In this document: positions 43,572 to 52,076 of the stretch, one piece after another
Layout of the letters: each line of letters opens with the position of its first letter
Position numbering within the stretch: the first letter of the stretch is position 1
Assembly (NCBI GenBank): GCA_020851635.1
Contig: JADZCJ010000002.1
Location: 62,001 to 126,000 of the forward strand
DNA length: 64,000 bases
Source: Anaerolineae bacterium
GTDB taxonomy: Bacteria > Chloroflexota > Anaerolineae > UBA4142 > SHND01
Reading direction: 5' to 3'
Notes under the pieces: model-generated
Told to the model about the DNA's origin: nothing
Database searches by the model: none
Seen by the model: only the letters and a program-made list of their open reading frames with translations
Position numbers and translations under genes: made by a program

Positions 43572-44449
43572 ACACCGGCAGCAAGATAGTTGGGTGCGAC
43601 ACCAAAAACCAGGCGCGCGGGTTTGTCCGAAATGTTGTAATACTGGTGCGCCACACCCTCGGGGATATAGAACCCGTCGCCCGGATTCAACTCAAACCAG
43701 CCGGGTCCGTCAAAGCCGGGCAATCGCACATGCAGAGACCCCTCAGTCACATACAAACTTTCATCACCGCCATGACACTGCGGCTCACTGTTTTGCCCGG
43801 GCAATAAATCAATACGCCCGACAGTAAGATGCTCGGTACTGAACAGGATGCCGACCAGGACCTGCGATTCCTTGCCTTCCAGCCGCCAGAGAACATCGTC
43901 CTCGCGCAGCAATTTCAGGGTGGGTCGGTAGAGTTGGTTGGGTGTCTCGCTGCGTCGCGCGAGCTCTAGCGGATTAAAGTTGCCGATCAATTCGTCCTGC
44001 GCGTATTTGAGCTCGGTGAGGTTGGTCTTGGTGCGCGCATACGCGCCCGACGTGCCCTTGAGCGGCGGGGGCGCAAAAAATTCGAGCACACGCAGGGGCT
44101 GTGCGCCATAGTTAAAGCCGTGATGCCAGGTATCGCGGCGGAAAAAGATGGCTTCACCCGGTCTTGCGCGCTGCACCTCACCCGTTTCGGGGTTGGCAAG
44201 CACCAGAACGCTGTTCAACACAAAATAGAGCTCGTCGGCAGCAAAAATAGTCTTGTAGCTGTCGGAATGACGAAAAAATCCACCCACAGGCAGACCAAAT
44301 ACAATCTGGTGAATCTTGGTATTGGAAACATAGATCCAGTCGGCAACATTGCCCGCCGTTTCGTCGCCCCACATGTGGCGTGCCACATTCTCGTAACGCA
44401 AGAGCGTCGGACCGTCATACTGCGCACGCGGAGAAGGAGAGTAACTCAT
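43568..44449 (-). CDS. Bicupin protein, paralogue of the one at 50419
   Basis: 293 residues from the ATG at 44449; the longer frame would enter the dehydratase gene. Two cupin barrels are visible. The first contains GFFRHSDSYKTIFAADELYFVL, partly GEAIFFRRDTWHHGFNYG; the second contains PGQNSEPQCHGGDESLYVTEG and PGDGFYIPEGVAHQYYN with the His/Glu metal residues. The paralogue has the same layout and many identical blocks (TIFAADELYFV, RRDTWHHGFN-like, APPP.KGT). Cupins of this kind act as sugar isomerases or dioxygenases, or bind sugars. The function is not assigned. Its position between dehydratases and the kinase suggests a metabolic step. Confidence 0.8.
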   Translation of the reverse strand: MSYSPSPRAQYDGPTLLRYENVARHMWGDETAGNVADWIYVSNTKIHQIVFGLPVGGFFRHSDSYKTIFAADELYFVLNSVLVLANPETGEVQRARPGEAIFFRRDTWHHGFNYGAQPLRVLEFFAPPPLKGTSGAYARTKTNLTELKYAQDELIGNFNPLELARRSETPNQLYRPTLKLLREDDVLWRLEGKESQVLVGILFSTEHLTVGRIDLLPGQNSEPQCHGGDESLYVTEGSLHVRLPGFDGPGWFELNPGDGFYIPEGVAHQYYNISDKPARLVFGVAPNYLAAGV

Positions 44450-44471
44450 TGTTTCAGAAACCTGCCAGGGT

Positions 44472-45674
44472 TTAATAGACGTGCATCGTGCCGTCAATTC
44501 GGCGCACCATTGGCGTCGGAACGCGCGTGTACGGAAACTGCGCCGCCAATCCTTCGTTCACATCAATGCCCAGTCCGGGCAGTTCCTGCGGATATGCCAA
44601 ACCATCACGCGGGGTGGAAATGCCGCTGACGACCTCGTGGGTTGCCGTGTTATAGTCCGCCCATTCCAGCACACCGAAATTGTGAATTGCGCGGCTGACA
44701 TGGACCGCCGCTGCTTGCGCAACCGGACCAATGTCGTCGGGTCCATGAAAAGCGCTGCGGATGTCATACGGTTCGGCGAGCGCGGCAATTTTCATGGCTT
44801 CGCTGATACCGCCGCTGTGAACCGGAGGTAAGCGATAGTAATCAATCAGCTGCTCCTGAAAGAGAGGGAGCAGGTCAAATTTGCTTTGCATGATTTCACC
44901 CATACCAAGCGGTGTGGTGGTATGTTGACGCAGGAGGCGGAATGATTCGCGATGCTCGGGGCGCAGCGGGTCTTCCAAAAACATCAAGCGATACGGCTCC
45001 AGATTTTTGGCGAGGCGTGCGGCTTGGATGGGCGTGAGTTTGCCGTGAACATCGTGAAACAACTCGAGTTCCATTCCAAATTGGTCACGCAAGTATTGAA
45101 ACAATTTCGGCACATTTTCGATATATGCGCCCGCGTGAAAATATTCGGTCGGTTCGAGATAGGCGCTGCCGCCCGCGCGCTCACCCGCGTACGATTGCGG
45201 GCGGTTCCCCACCCCACCATACTCGCCCACCTGGACACGCACAACCTTGTAGCCCCGGTCCACAAAAGCCGCGACCTGTTCTGCAGTTTCCTCGAATGTG
45301 CTTCCGATGGCGTGATTGTATACGACCACCCCCTCGCGCGATTTGCCACCCAGGAGTTGATAAACAGGCAGACCAGCGCGTTTGCCGAGAATATCCCACA
45401 GCGCCATATCCACACCCGCAATCGCCGCCATGCTGATCGAGCCGCCCATCCAATAGGTGCGGGCATACAAATAGTGCCAGAGGTCCTGAATCCGTGTCGG
45501 GTCTTGTCCGATGAGCAAGGGCGAGATTTGTTCCAGGCGCGTCATGACCTCAAACTCGGACCAATTCAGCGATGCTTCACCCCAGCCATACACACCTTGG
45601 TCGGTTTCAATTTTGACGAAAATATAATTGCGCTGGGGACACGTCAGGATAGATTTTACGGCGGTTATTTTCAT
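44472..45674 (-). CDS. Enolase-superfamily sugar-acid dehydratase, ManD-like
   Basis: 400 residues from the ATG at 45674. The N-terminal capping domain has GVYGWGEASLNW; the barrel has VDMALWDILGKRAGLPVYQLLGG. The metal-ligand strand reads LFHDVHGKLTP, matching the HDVHxxL motif of D-mannonate dehydratase-type enzymes (Asp ligand plus His). LMFLEDPLRPE and PLGMGEIMQS follow with the Glu ligands. It probably dehydrates a hexonate to 2-keto-3-deoxyhexonate. The adjoining gene is a second, different dehydratase, so either two substrates or two stereoisomers are handled. Confidence 0.85.
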   Translation of the reverse strand: MKITAVKSILTCPQRNYIFVKIETDQGVYGWGEASLNWSEFEVMTRLEQISPLLIGQDPTRIQDLWHYLYARTYWMGGSISMAAIAGVDMALWDILGKRAGLPVYQLLGGKSREGVVVYNHAIGSTFEETAEQVAAFVDRGYKVVRVQVGEYGGVGNRPQSYAGERAGGSAYLEPTEYFHAGAYIENVPKLFQYLRDQFGMELELFHDVHGKLTPIQAARLAKNLEPYRLMFLEDPLRPEHRESFRLLRQHTTTPLGMGEIMQSKFDLLPLFQEQLIDYYRLPPVHSGGISEAMKIAALAEPYDIRSAFHGPDDIGPVAQAAAVHVSRAIHNFGVLEWADYNTATHEVVSGISTPRDGLAYPQELPGLGIDVNEGLAAQFPYTRVPTPMVRRIDGTMHVY

Positions 45675-45691
45675 GGACGTGCGTAATGGCG

Positions 45692-46816
45692 TCACCAATC
45701 GGCGACGCTGTTGTCCTCGTTATAGAACCATGTGTCAATCTCAAAATCACCTTCATAGGTCTTTTTGACTGCTTCTTCATCTATCTCAATGCCCAACCCG
45801 GGCGCGTCAGAGAGTTCAAGGTAGCCGTCCTTGACAATCCAATCGCGCTTGAGCAGCCCATCGCCCAGACACAGGTCACCGCGCTCTTGGATCAGAAAAT
45901 TTGGAATGCAGGCGTCCAACTGTAAACAGGCGGCAAAGGCGACAGGACCGATCGCGCAGTGTGGGGCAATATGCATATAGTATGTCTCGGCATTGGCTGC
46001 GATTTTTTTGGTTTCGAGAATCCCACCGGCGTGCGAGAGGTCGGGCTGCAGAAACGCGGCGGCTTGTTTTTCAATCACCTCGCGAAAACCCCACCGCGTA
46101 AACAACCGTTCTCCCGTCGCGATCGGCACCTGCACCTTGCGCGTCACCTCCAACAGCGCCTCGATGTTTTCCTGCGGCACGGGCTCTTCGACAAACTGCG
46201 GACTCATTGCCGCGATTTCGTTGCATAAAGTAACTGCCAGCGCGGGCGTCATCTTGCCGTGAAAATCAAAGGACAGGTCAACGTCGTTCCCGCACCACTC
46301 CCGCATTAGATATGCCTTGCGCACAAATTCGTCAATGCGTTTGGGCGTTTCATACGCGTGCCACTTGCCGTCCGGTTCGGCTTTGAACGCACGATAGCCC
46401 TGCCCGAGAAACACTTCCAATTCGCGGCGCGCCGCGTCCTCATCCTCATAGATGCTCCACCACGCATACACCTTGATACGGTCGCGCGTCGCGCCGCCGA
46501 GAAGCCGATAGACCGGCGCGCTAAAATACTTGCCTGTAATGTCCCATAACGCCTGCTCGATGCCCGAAAGCGCTGTGAGCAAAACCGGCCCGCCGCGGTA
46601 AAACGCGCCGCGATAAATGTGCTGCCAATGATGCTCGATACGCAAGGGGTCCAACCCGACCAGATACGCCGCAATTTCCTTTACGGCCGCCCAACTGCTG
46701 TCGAGTTTGCCTTCGAGCGTCGTCTCGCCCCAGCCGACGATGCCCTCATCGGTTGTGATTTTGACGAGTTGGCACCGTTTGCGTGGCCGGAATTGTTCGA
46801 TGGAAACAATCTTCAT
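45692..46816 (-). CDS. Enolase-superfamily dehydratase, D-galactonate dehydratase-like
   Basis: 374 residues. GIVGWGETTLEGK in the capping domain, then IEQALWDITGKYFSAPVYRL, YRAFKAEPDG (catalytic Lys strand), SFDFHGKMTPALA (first metal Asp with His), PQFVEEPVPQEN (Glu ligand), PIATGERLFTRWGF (Glu ligand) and MHIAPHCAIGPVA (catalytic His). This combination is that of D-galactonate dehydratase (DgoD) and its relatives, giving 2-keto-3-deoxygalactonate. The start abuts the stop of the upstream permease gene without a gap. Related specificities such as gluconate or a uronate derivative cannot be excluded. Confidence 0.85.
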   Translation of the reverse strand: MKIVSIEQFRPRKRCQLVKITTDEGIVGWGETTLEGKLDSSWAAVKEIAAYLVGLDPLRIEHHWQHIYRGAFYRGGPVLLTALSGIEQALWDITGKYFSAPVYRLLGGATRDRIKVYAWWSIYEDEDAARRELEVFLGQGYRAFKAEPDGKWHAYETPKRIDEFVRKAYLMREWCGNDVDLSFDFHGKMTPALAVTLCNEIAAMSPQFVEEPVPQENIEALLEVTRKVQVPIATGERLFTRWGFREVIEKQAAAFLQPDLSHAGGILETKKIAANAETYYMHIAPHCAIGPVAFAACLQLDACIPNFLIQERGDLCLGDGLLKRDWIVKDGYLELSDAPGLGIEIDEEAVKKTYEGDFEIDTWFYNEDNSVADW

Positions 46817-47683
46817 TCAATAATTCAAAGCCCCAGTCAAGCGCGCATTCAGAATCTGGCGGTGAAAGGCGACATAGAAAATCAGGGTGGGCAGAAACAA
46901 GAGCAGAGCCGCCGCGCACAGACGCCCGAAATCAGTGGTGTAGCGTCCAATAAAAAAGCCGAGCATAAGCGGCAGGGTACGCATGTCAGGGTCCTGAATG
47001 ACCACCAGCGGCAAGAGATATTGGTTCCAACTCCAAATCGCCTGAAAAATCGCGACCGCGACGAGCGCGGGGCGCATCAGCGGGAGCGCGATATAGCGGA
47101 ACCGCTTCCATGCGTTGCAGCCGTCCAGTTCTGCCGCGTCAAACAATTCCTGCGGCAAACCCACCGTAAAGCTGCGCACCAACAGGATGCCAAACGGCAG
47201 CGCCAGCGCGACCTGCGGAATGATCAGCGCCCAGTATGTGCTCAAGAGTCGCATCCCGCGCATCATGTAAAAAATCGGAATGATCAGAGTCTCGAACGGA
47301 ATCACCAGCCCCAGCAGCAGCAGCGTGAGCCACAATTTTTTCTGTGAAAAGTGCAGTCGTCCGAACCCGAAACCTCCGAGGGCGGAAAGGACAACCGTCC
47401 CCACCACTACCCCACCGGTTACAATGATGCTGTTGACGAGATAACGGTCGAGACCTTCGCTTTGCCACACGTCAATCAGGTTGTTGAGATAGAGCGATTG
47501 CGGAATGCCAAAGGTATTGCGCACCAGTTCGGCGGGCGATTTCAAACCCGTGAACAAGAGCAGCATGATCGGATAAAACACAATGAGCGCAATCCCGAGC
47601 AGAATTGATGTCATGAAAGCGGCAATGACCCAACTGCGCGTGCGGCGCGGGGTATGCGTGCGCGGAACAGCGGATGAGGTCAT
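46817..47683 (-). CDS. Carbohydrate ABC transporter permease (MalG type)
   Basis: 288 residues from the ATG at 47683; the longer frame to 47968 is inside the other permease gene. Six membrane segments: MTSILLGIALIVFYPIMLLL, ITVGGVV-like VTGGVVVGTVVLSAL, LWLTLLLLGLVIPFETLIIP, YWALIIPQVALALPFGIL, ALVAVAIFQAIWSWNQYLLP and LCAAALLLFLPTLIFYVAF. The EAA loop is ELFDAAELDGCNAWKRFRYIALP, quoted only in part by ELDGCN, which docks the ATPase. Its start shares one base with the stop of the partner permease. Typical CUT1 inner-membrane subunit for a mono- or oligosaccharide. Confidence 0.9.
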   Translation of the reverse strand: MTSSAVPRTHTPRRTRSWVIAAFMTSILLGIALIVFYPIMLLLFTGLKSPAELVRNTFGIPQSLYLNNLIDVWQSEGLDRYLVNSIIVTGGVVVGTVVLSALGGFGFGRLHFSQKKLWLTLLLLGLVIPFETLIIPIFYMMRGMRLLSTYWALIIPQVALALPFGILLVRSFTVGLPQELFDAAELDGCNAWKRFRYIALPLMRPALVAVAIFQAIWSWNQYLLPLVVIQDPDMRTLPLMLGFFIGRYTTDFGRLCAAALLLFLPTLIFYVAFHRQILNARLTGALNY

Positions 47684-48636
47684 CAGGCAGGTTCCTCGTC
47701 TGAGCGGCGGAGCGTGAAAAACGCGAGCAGCAAAATAATCAACGACAGAATGGTCGCCAACGCCGCCCCGACGCCAATATTCTTTTCCACAAATGTGGCT
47801 CGATAAATTTGCAGTGCCAGTACAGAGGACGAATATCCCGGACCTCCGCGGGTCGTCAGCCAAACCAGATTGAAAATCTGAAACGACCAAATGCCCATAA
47901 TGATAAACACGGTAATGAGCGCGGGGCGAATGGCGGGCAGCAAGACGTGCCACGTCTCTTGAAGCCACCCCGCTCCATCCATCTTGGCCGCATCAAGCAA
48001 GTTCGGGTCTACCGCATCAATCGCCGTCAAAAAGGTCAACATGGCAAACCCATAAGCGACCCACGTATAGGCAATAAACAGCGCGGGCAGCACGGTCTGT
48101 GATTCGCCCAGCCAGGTGCGCTGCAAAAACCCAAGCCCCAGCGTTGTCAACGCCACATTCAACGGTCCGTCGGTCGGATAATAGATCCAGCGCCACATGA
48201 TCGCCACGACCACCGAGGAAATCATCTGCGGCAGAAAATAGACGATTTGAAAAAAGCCCCGCCCCCACGCCCGCGTGCGCGCGAGCAGCAGCGCGAGCAG
48301 CAACCCCAAACTGGTCGTCCCCACCACGGTCGCCAGCGACCAAAGGAGATTGTTCTGGATTGAAATCCAAAACCGCGAATCTCGAAACACCCTCAAGTAA
48401 TTGTTAATGCCCACAAAGGTCATGGGACCGAGACCATCCCACTCTACCAGCGACAGTGAAATCAAGTAAATGACGGGAAGGACAACAAAAACAATATAGA
48501 TGGCGAGTGGAATGCCCACAAAGAACCAGGTCGCGGACCGCTCCTGCCGCGCGCGGGCGAGCGCCGTTAGTTTGGGGCGCGTAACTGCAATCTTGGTTCG
48601 CGGTCCGGTTTGGGGCTTGGTAGCGGGTGCAGCCAT
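47683..48636 (-). CDS. Carbohydrate ABC transporter permease (MalF/UgpA type)
   Basis: 317 residues from the ATG at 48636. Six membrane segments, beginning TWFFVGIPLAIYIVFVVLPV, with the EAA loop LLDAAKMDGAGWLQETWHV. GGPGYSSSVLALQIYRATF is a common CUT1 feature. The ATG overlaps the stop of a remnant of a second binding-protein gene as TGATG, which shows the original gene junction. Together with the MalG-type partner it forms the membrane channel. No gene for an ATP-binding subunit occurs in this operon, so a shared MsmX/UgpC-type ATPase from elsewhere is inferred. Confidence 0.9.
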   Translation of the reverse strand: MAAPATKPQTGPRTKIAVTRPKLTALARARQERSATWFFVGIPLAIYIVFVVLPVIYLISLSLVEWDGLGPMTFVGINNYLRVFRDSRFWISIQNNLLWSLATVVGTTSLGLLLALLLARTRAWGRGFFQIVYFLPQMISSVVVAIMWRWIYYPTDGPLNVALTTLGLGFLQRTWLGESQTVLPALFIAYTWVAYGFAMLTFLTAIDAVDPNLLDAAKMDGAGWLQETWHVLLPAIRPALITVFIIMGIWSFQIFNLVWLTTRGGPGYSSSVLALQIYRATFVEKNIGVGAALATILSLIILLLAFFTLRRSDEEPA

Positions 48637-48773
48637 CAATTCTTGGTTTTACAGCCCTCCGCGTATTTTTCCTTGAATACCTTGAGAACTGCATCGGTCG
48701 TGGTCTCGCCAGCCAGTAATTTTTGCACTTTGAGTCCCGTCACATCCCCAAAACCGGGGACGAGCCAATTTTG
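48636..48773 (-). pseudogene. Remnant of a duplicated sugar-binding protein gene
   Basis: The last 45 codons read QNWLVPGFGDVTGLKVQ, then KLLAGETTTDAVLKVF and KEKYAEGCKTKN. They are homologous over their whole length to the C-terminus of the intact binding protein just upstream (QNWLVPGLGDVTGPEVQ, RLLAGEITVDEAAAAF, YKEGCKLN). There is no trace of the rest of the gene. The stop still overlaps the permease start. So a tandem pair of binding-protein genes existed and one lost all but its 3' end. Confidence 0.8.
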
Positions 48774-48851
48774 GCCTCTAGCATTGAGGGCGTGACTGCA
48801 TCGCCACCATACAGCCACGCCCTGCAATTGGGAAGAAAAGAAGAAATGTCG

Positions 48852-50255
48852 TCAGTTGAGTTTGCAGCCCTCTTTGTACGCCGCTTCAAAAGCTGCCGCT
48901 GCTTCGTCTACGGTGATTTCGCCGGCGAGCAGCCGCTGGACTTCGGGACCGGTCACGTCCCCAAGTCCGGGGACGAGCCAGTTTTGCCAACTGACAGCGG
49001 TTTGCTTTGCCAGTTCGTCCAGCTCATCCTGCATCCACGGCACGGGCAATTCCACCTTGGAATAGTCCGCCTTGTGCGCAGGGATGATGCCTGCGGCTGC
49101 CAGGGTTTGACCTACTTCGGACGAGAGCATCCAGTCAATGAATCCGGTAGCCGCTTCCTGGTTTTTTGAACCCGCCGGAATCACCATCAAGTTGCCCGGG
49201 TCCGACATGCTCAAAAGCGGTTTGTCGGGGTAGATCGCCGGAAAGTTGAAAAAGCCGATTTCAAAATCCGGATTATCTGCCTTGAGTGCAACGTTCTGCG
49301 AGGCGGCATTGTAGAAATACATCAGCATGTTTCCCTTGCTGAATTCCAAATGCACATCGGTTTCGCCAATGCCCTGATAGCCGGGATTGAAATAGCCGGC
49401 TTTTTCCCACTCGACCAACTGGGTCAGCGATTCCTTGACCGCTTCGCCATCCCACGACACGCCCGCCTTGCAAGTCATGTTGTTGGCAATGATGGTTTGC
49501 CAATCGTCATTTGCCCAGCGGAGATAGGTGGGATTCAACCAATAATACTCGGATGACCATGAGGTATTGTTGCCGAGACCAAAGGGAATTTTGCCCGCGG
49601 CTTTGGCTTTTTCAGCGAGCGCGATCAATTCATCCATCGTGGTCGGCACTGTGCCGCCGATTTCGTCCATGATCTTTTTGTTGTAAAAGAACCCGCGCAC
49701 GGCGGGGCTGATGGGCGCACCGTAGGTCTTGTTGTCATGAATGGGCTTGTAAAAATCGAGCATCCCCGGAGCGAGACGCTCTGCCCAGCCCTTTTCTGCC
49801 GCGACGGCGCTCAGGTCCACCAATTGACCCGCTTTGATATAGTTCGGTATGACAGGTGGGGATGGGTCGGTGAACATGACGTCGGGGGGATTGCCCGATT
49901 CCAGGGCGGGCGCGCCGGCGGCGACCATGTCATTATACGAGTAGAACGTGCTGTTGATCTTGTTGCCGGTTGCGGCTTCGTATTGATCAAAGATTTTTCG
50001 CAACACATCCGAGTACTCGGGGCTGGACGTGACCCACCATACATTCAGCTCGGTGGCGGCAGGAGCCGTCGTCGCCGCGGGCGCTTCCGTTGCTGCGGGC
50101 GCAGTTGTCGCCGCGGGCGCACTGGTTGCGGCCGGGGCGCTGGTCGCCGCAGGCGCTGCGGGTGGTGCGGCCACGGGCGCGCACGCGGTGACGGCGAGCA
50201 CTCCCAACATCATCAAGACAATCAGACCCAGCTTCAGTTTGCGTCGTGAATTCAT
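48852..50255 (-). CDS. Sugar ABC transporter substrate-binding lipoprotein
   Basis: 467 residues from the ATG at 50255, which has GAGGAG just upstream. A lipoprotein signal peptide ends in the lipobox VTAC (Cys about 25), followed by a 45-residue linker of period-6 APAAT repeats that would hold the domain off the membrane. The rest is a family 1 solute-binding fold: VWWVTSSPEYSDVLRKIFDQ, NPPDVMFTDPSP, GFFYNKKIMDEIGG, FGLGNNTSWSSEYYW and AATGFIDWMLSSEVGQTLA. It binds the sugar for the two permeases. Its C-terminus is duplicated in the remnant downstream. Confidence 0.9.
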   Translation of the reverse strand: MNSRRKLKLGLIVLMMLGVLAVTACAPVAAPPAAPAATSAPAATSAPAATTAPAATEAPAATTAPAATELNVWWVTSSPEYSDVLRKIFDQYEAATGNKINSTFYSYNDMVAAGAPALESGNPPDVMFTDPSPPVIPNYIKAGQLVDLSAVAAEKGWAERLAPGMLDFYKPIHDNKTYGAPISPAVRGFFYNKKIMDEIGGTVPTTMDELIALAEKAKAAGKIPFGLGNNTSWSSEYYWLNPTYLRWANDDWQTIIANNMTCKAGVSWDGEAVKESLTQLVEWEKAGYFNPGYQGIGETDVHLEFSKGNMLMYFYNAASQNVALKADNPDFEIGFFNFPAIYPDKPLLSMSDPGNLMVIPAGSKNQEAATGFIDWMLSSEVGQTLAAAGIIPAHKADYSKVELPVPWMQDELDELAKQTAVSWQNWLVPGLGDVTGPEVQRLLAGEITVDEAAAAFEAAYKEGCKLN

Positions 50256-50374
50256 TTGCTCCTCCTCATTATTACTTGCAGACAGTTTGATGAACGCGGC
50301 GGCCGTTGTGCGATACACCGGGCGTGATGAAAAACCGTCAATTTCGAGTCGCACCTACGCGAGCTCTTTCGCAC
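50252..50374 (-). CDS. Possible 40-codon leader peptide coupled to the binding-protein gene
   Basis: A GTG at 50374 lies 6 bases after a near-perfect AAGGAG (50386-50381). The frame runs 40 codons and its TGA overlaps the ATG of the binding-protein gene (ATGA). The peptide is Arg- and Ser-rich with four Cys and resembles no family I know. Translation through it could couple expression of the abundant binding protein. The strong ribosome-binding site has no other obvious user, because the lipoprotein has its own GAGGAG. A chance frame is possible. Confidence 0.3.
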   Translation of the reverse strand: MRKSSRRCDSKLTVFHHARCIAQRPPRSSNCLQVIMRRSK

Positions 50375-50418
50375 ACACACCTCCTTGTGAATCGTGGATC
50401 GAAATCAAGGACCTGAAT

Positions 50419-51282
50419 CTATCTACGAGGAAAATAATGCGGAGCAATGCCAAACAAGAGACGCGCCGGTTTGTCCGACCAATTGACGTACTGATGCTGA
50501 ACGCCCAGGGGAATAAAAGAGCCATCGCTCGGTTTGAGCTCAAACATTGCCGGAGAATCAAGACCCAAAATTCGCACGAATGATTGTCCCTCCAAAGCAA
50601 AGATTCCTTCGTCTCCGCCGTGCGCGTGCGGCTCGGTCTGCTGTCCGGGCAGCAGCTCCAAAATTCCAACAGTCAACTGCGCGGTACTGACGAGAATCAG
50701 TGTGACGCCGCACATACCGTTGCCATCCAATCGCAGAATCGCATCGCGTTCGCGCACCAACTTGAGTGTAGGAGCGCGCCTGTCGCGTTCCAGTGGGTTC
50801 CAGTGACCGAGCAGCTCGTCCTGAGCGTAGCGCACCCGATCCAGATTCAGCTGCTTGCGCGCGTACGCCGCGCCCGTGCCCTTTGCCGGGGGCGGGGCAA
50901 AATACTCGACGACCCGCAGTGGCTCATCTGAAATGTTAAAGCCATGATGCCAGGTGTCGCGCTGGAAAAATACAGCTTGGCCCCGTCCCGCGCGAACCGA
51001 TTCACCCGTCGCGGGATTCGACAAAACCAACTCACCGCTAACGACAAAATACAATTCGTCCGCCGCGAAAATCGTTTTGAACTCGTCCGAATGACGAAAC
51101 GTGCCGTGAGGGGACATTCCAAACAAGAGTTGAGTGAGATATTCCGAGGAAAGATAGGTCCAATCCGAGACCAGACCACTCGCTGCATCGCCCCAAAGAT
51201 GCTTGATTACACCCGCATACGGAATGTATGCCGGTCCCGGAAAAGAAACCAATGGTTCGTCAATAACCGGGTTAACGCTCAT
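50419..51282 (-). CDS. Bicupin protein, paralogue of the one at 43568
   Basis: 287 residues from the ATG at 51282. First barrel: GTFRHSDEFKTIFAADELYF and FFQRDTWHHGFNIS; second barrel: PGQQTEPHAHGGDEGIFALEG (with the His-x-His that the paralogue has as QCH) and PSDGSFIPLGVQHQYVN. It is the first metabolic gene after the GntR regulator, and its start overlaps the regulator stop by 11 bp. Two cupin paralogues in one operon may handle two anomers or steps, or one could be a sugar-sensing protein. Function not assigned. Confidence 0.8.
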   Translation of the reverse strand: MSVNPVIDEPLVSFPGPAYIPYAGVIKHLWGDAASGLVSDWTYLSSEYLTQLLFGMSPHGTFRHSDEFKTIFAADELYFVVSGELVLSNPATGESVRAGRGQAVFFQRDTWHHGFNISDEPLRVVEYFAPPPAKGTGAAYARKQLNLDRVRYAQDELLGHWNPLERDRRAPTLKLVRERDAILRLDGNGMCGVTLILVSTAQLTVGILELLPGQQTEPHAHGGDEGIFALEGQSFVRILGLDSPAMFELKPSDGSFIPLGVQHQYVNWSDKPARLLFGIAPHYFPRR

Positions 51283-52063
51283 TTTCCAGAACGAGACTGA
51301 TGCGCGGCGCAATGGCAAGGTCGTTCACCCACGCGTTGCGTTGACTTGCCAGCTCGAATTTGAAGCGGTCACCGCGATAGACTGCCTTGAAGTGTTCGAC
51401 TGGCACATCGCTCTCGCTAAACGTCACCCCTTCGGACAACAGCATTGGCGCGTGCAAGGCGATGTCAAAGAGATGCGCTTCATATTCATTTGCTGTTGTT
51501 GCCTCAAACGTCTGACACGCACGCTTTAATACAATGTCATATTTACTTTCCAAAAGCGCATACAAAGAATTGCGCGCGAGGTCTTGCTTTTCGAGGCGGG
51601 GGGCAAAAGTCGCGGGAATATGGATCGTCTCCAGCAACAGGGGCGTGTCTTGTTCGAGCCGCAGCCGCACGATTTTGATGGTTCGGGCGTTGCCATCCAA
51701 ACCCAGTTTGGCAGCCACCCCATTCGGGGGCGACACAACCGCCTGTTCGAGGACGCGAGATGACACCACCCTGCCCTGCACCATCATTTCTTCCGTAAAG
51801 CCGAGAAGGTGCAGCGCATCGTACGTGAACTTGGGCTCAGCGACAAAGGTGCCAACACCGGGCTTGATGACCAGCGTACCTTTTTGGGCGAGATATGTGA
51901 TCGCCTGGCGGACGGTCATACGGCTGATGCCCAGCTCTTCACCCAATTCGCGTTCGGAAGGCAGCTGCGCGCCCGGTTTGAGCGCCCCGGATTCAATTTC
52001 TTCGCGCAGGTTCTCGGCGAGCTGGTAATAGAGCGGAATCGGAAGAGATTTATCGAGACGCAT
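51272..52063 (-). CDS. GntR-family regulator, HutC/UTRA type (DasR/NagR-like)
   Basis: 263 residues from the ATG at 52063. Winged helix-turn-helix LPIPLYYQLAENLREEI, PGAQLPSERELGEELGISRM, GVGTFVAEP, then a UTRA domain (LGLDGNARTIKIVRLRLEQ, TPLLLETIHIPA, FKAVYRGDRFKFEL). PIPLYYQL and the promoter-proximal TGGTCTAGACC site place it with the DasR/NagR/YvoA group, which answers to amino-sugar phosphates. The effector here may differ, since the operon encodes sugar-acid enzymes. It heads the operon down to 39448 and is probably autorepressed. Confidence 0.9.
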   Translation of the reverse strand: MRLDKSLPIPLYYQLAENLREEIESGALKPGAQLPSERELGEELGISRMTVRQAITYLAQKGTLVIKPGVGTFVAEPKFTYDALHLLGFTEEMMVQGRVVSSRVLEQAVVSPPNGVAAKLGLDGNARTIKIVRLRLEQDTPLLLETIHIPATFAPRLEKQDLARNSLYALLESKYDIVLKRACQTFEATTANEYEAHLFDIALHAPMLLSEGVTFSESDVPVEHFKAVYRGDRFKFELASQRNAWVNDLAIAPRISLVLENER

Positions 52064-52076
52064 CTTGTTCTGCCCT

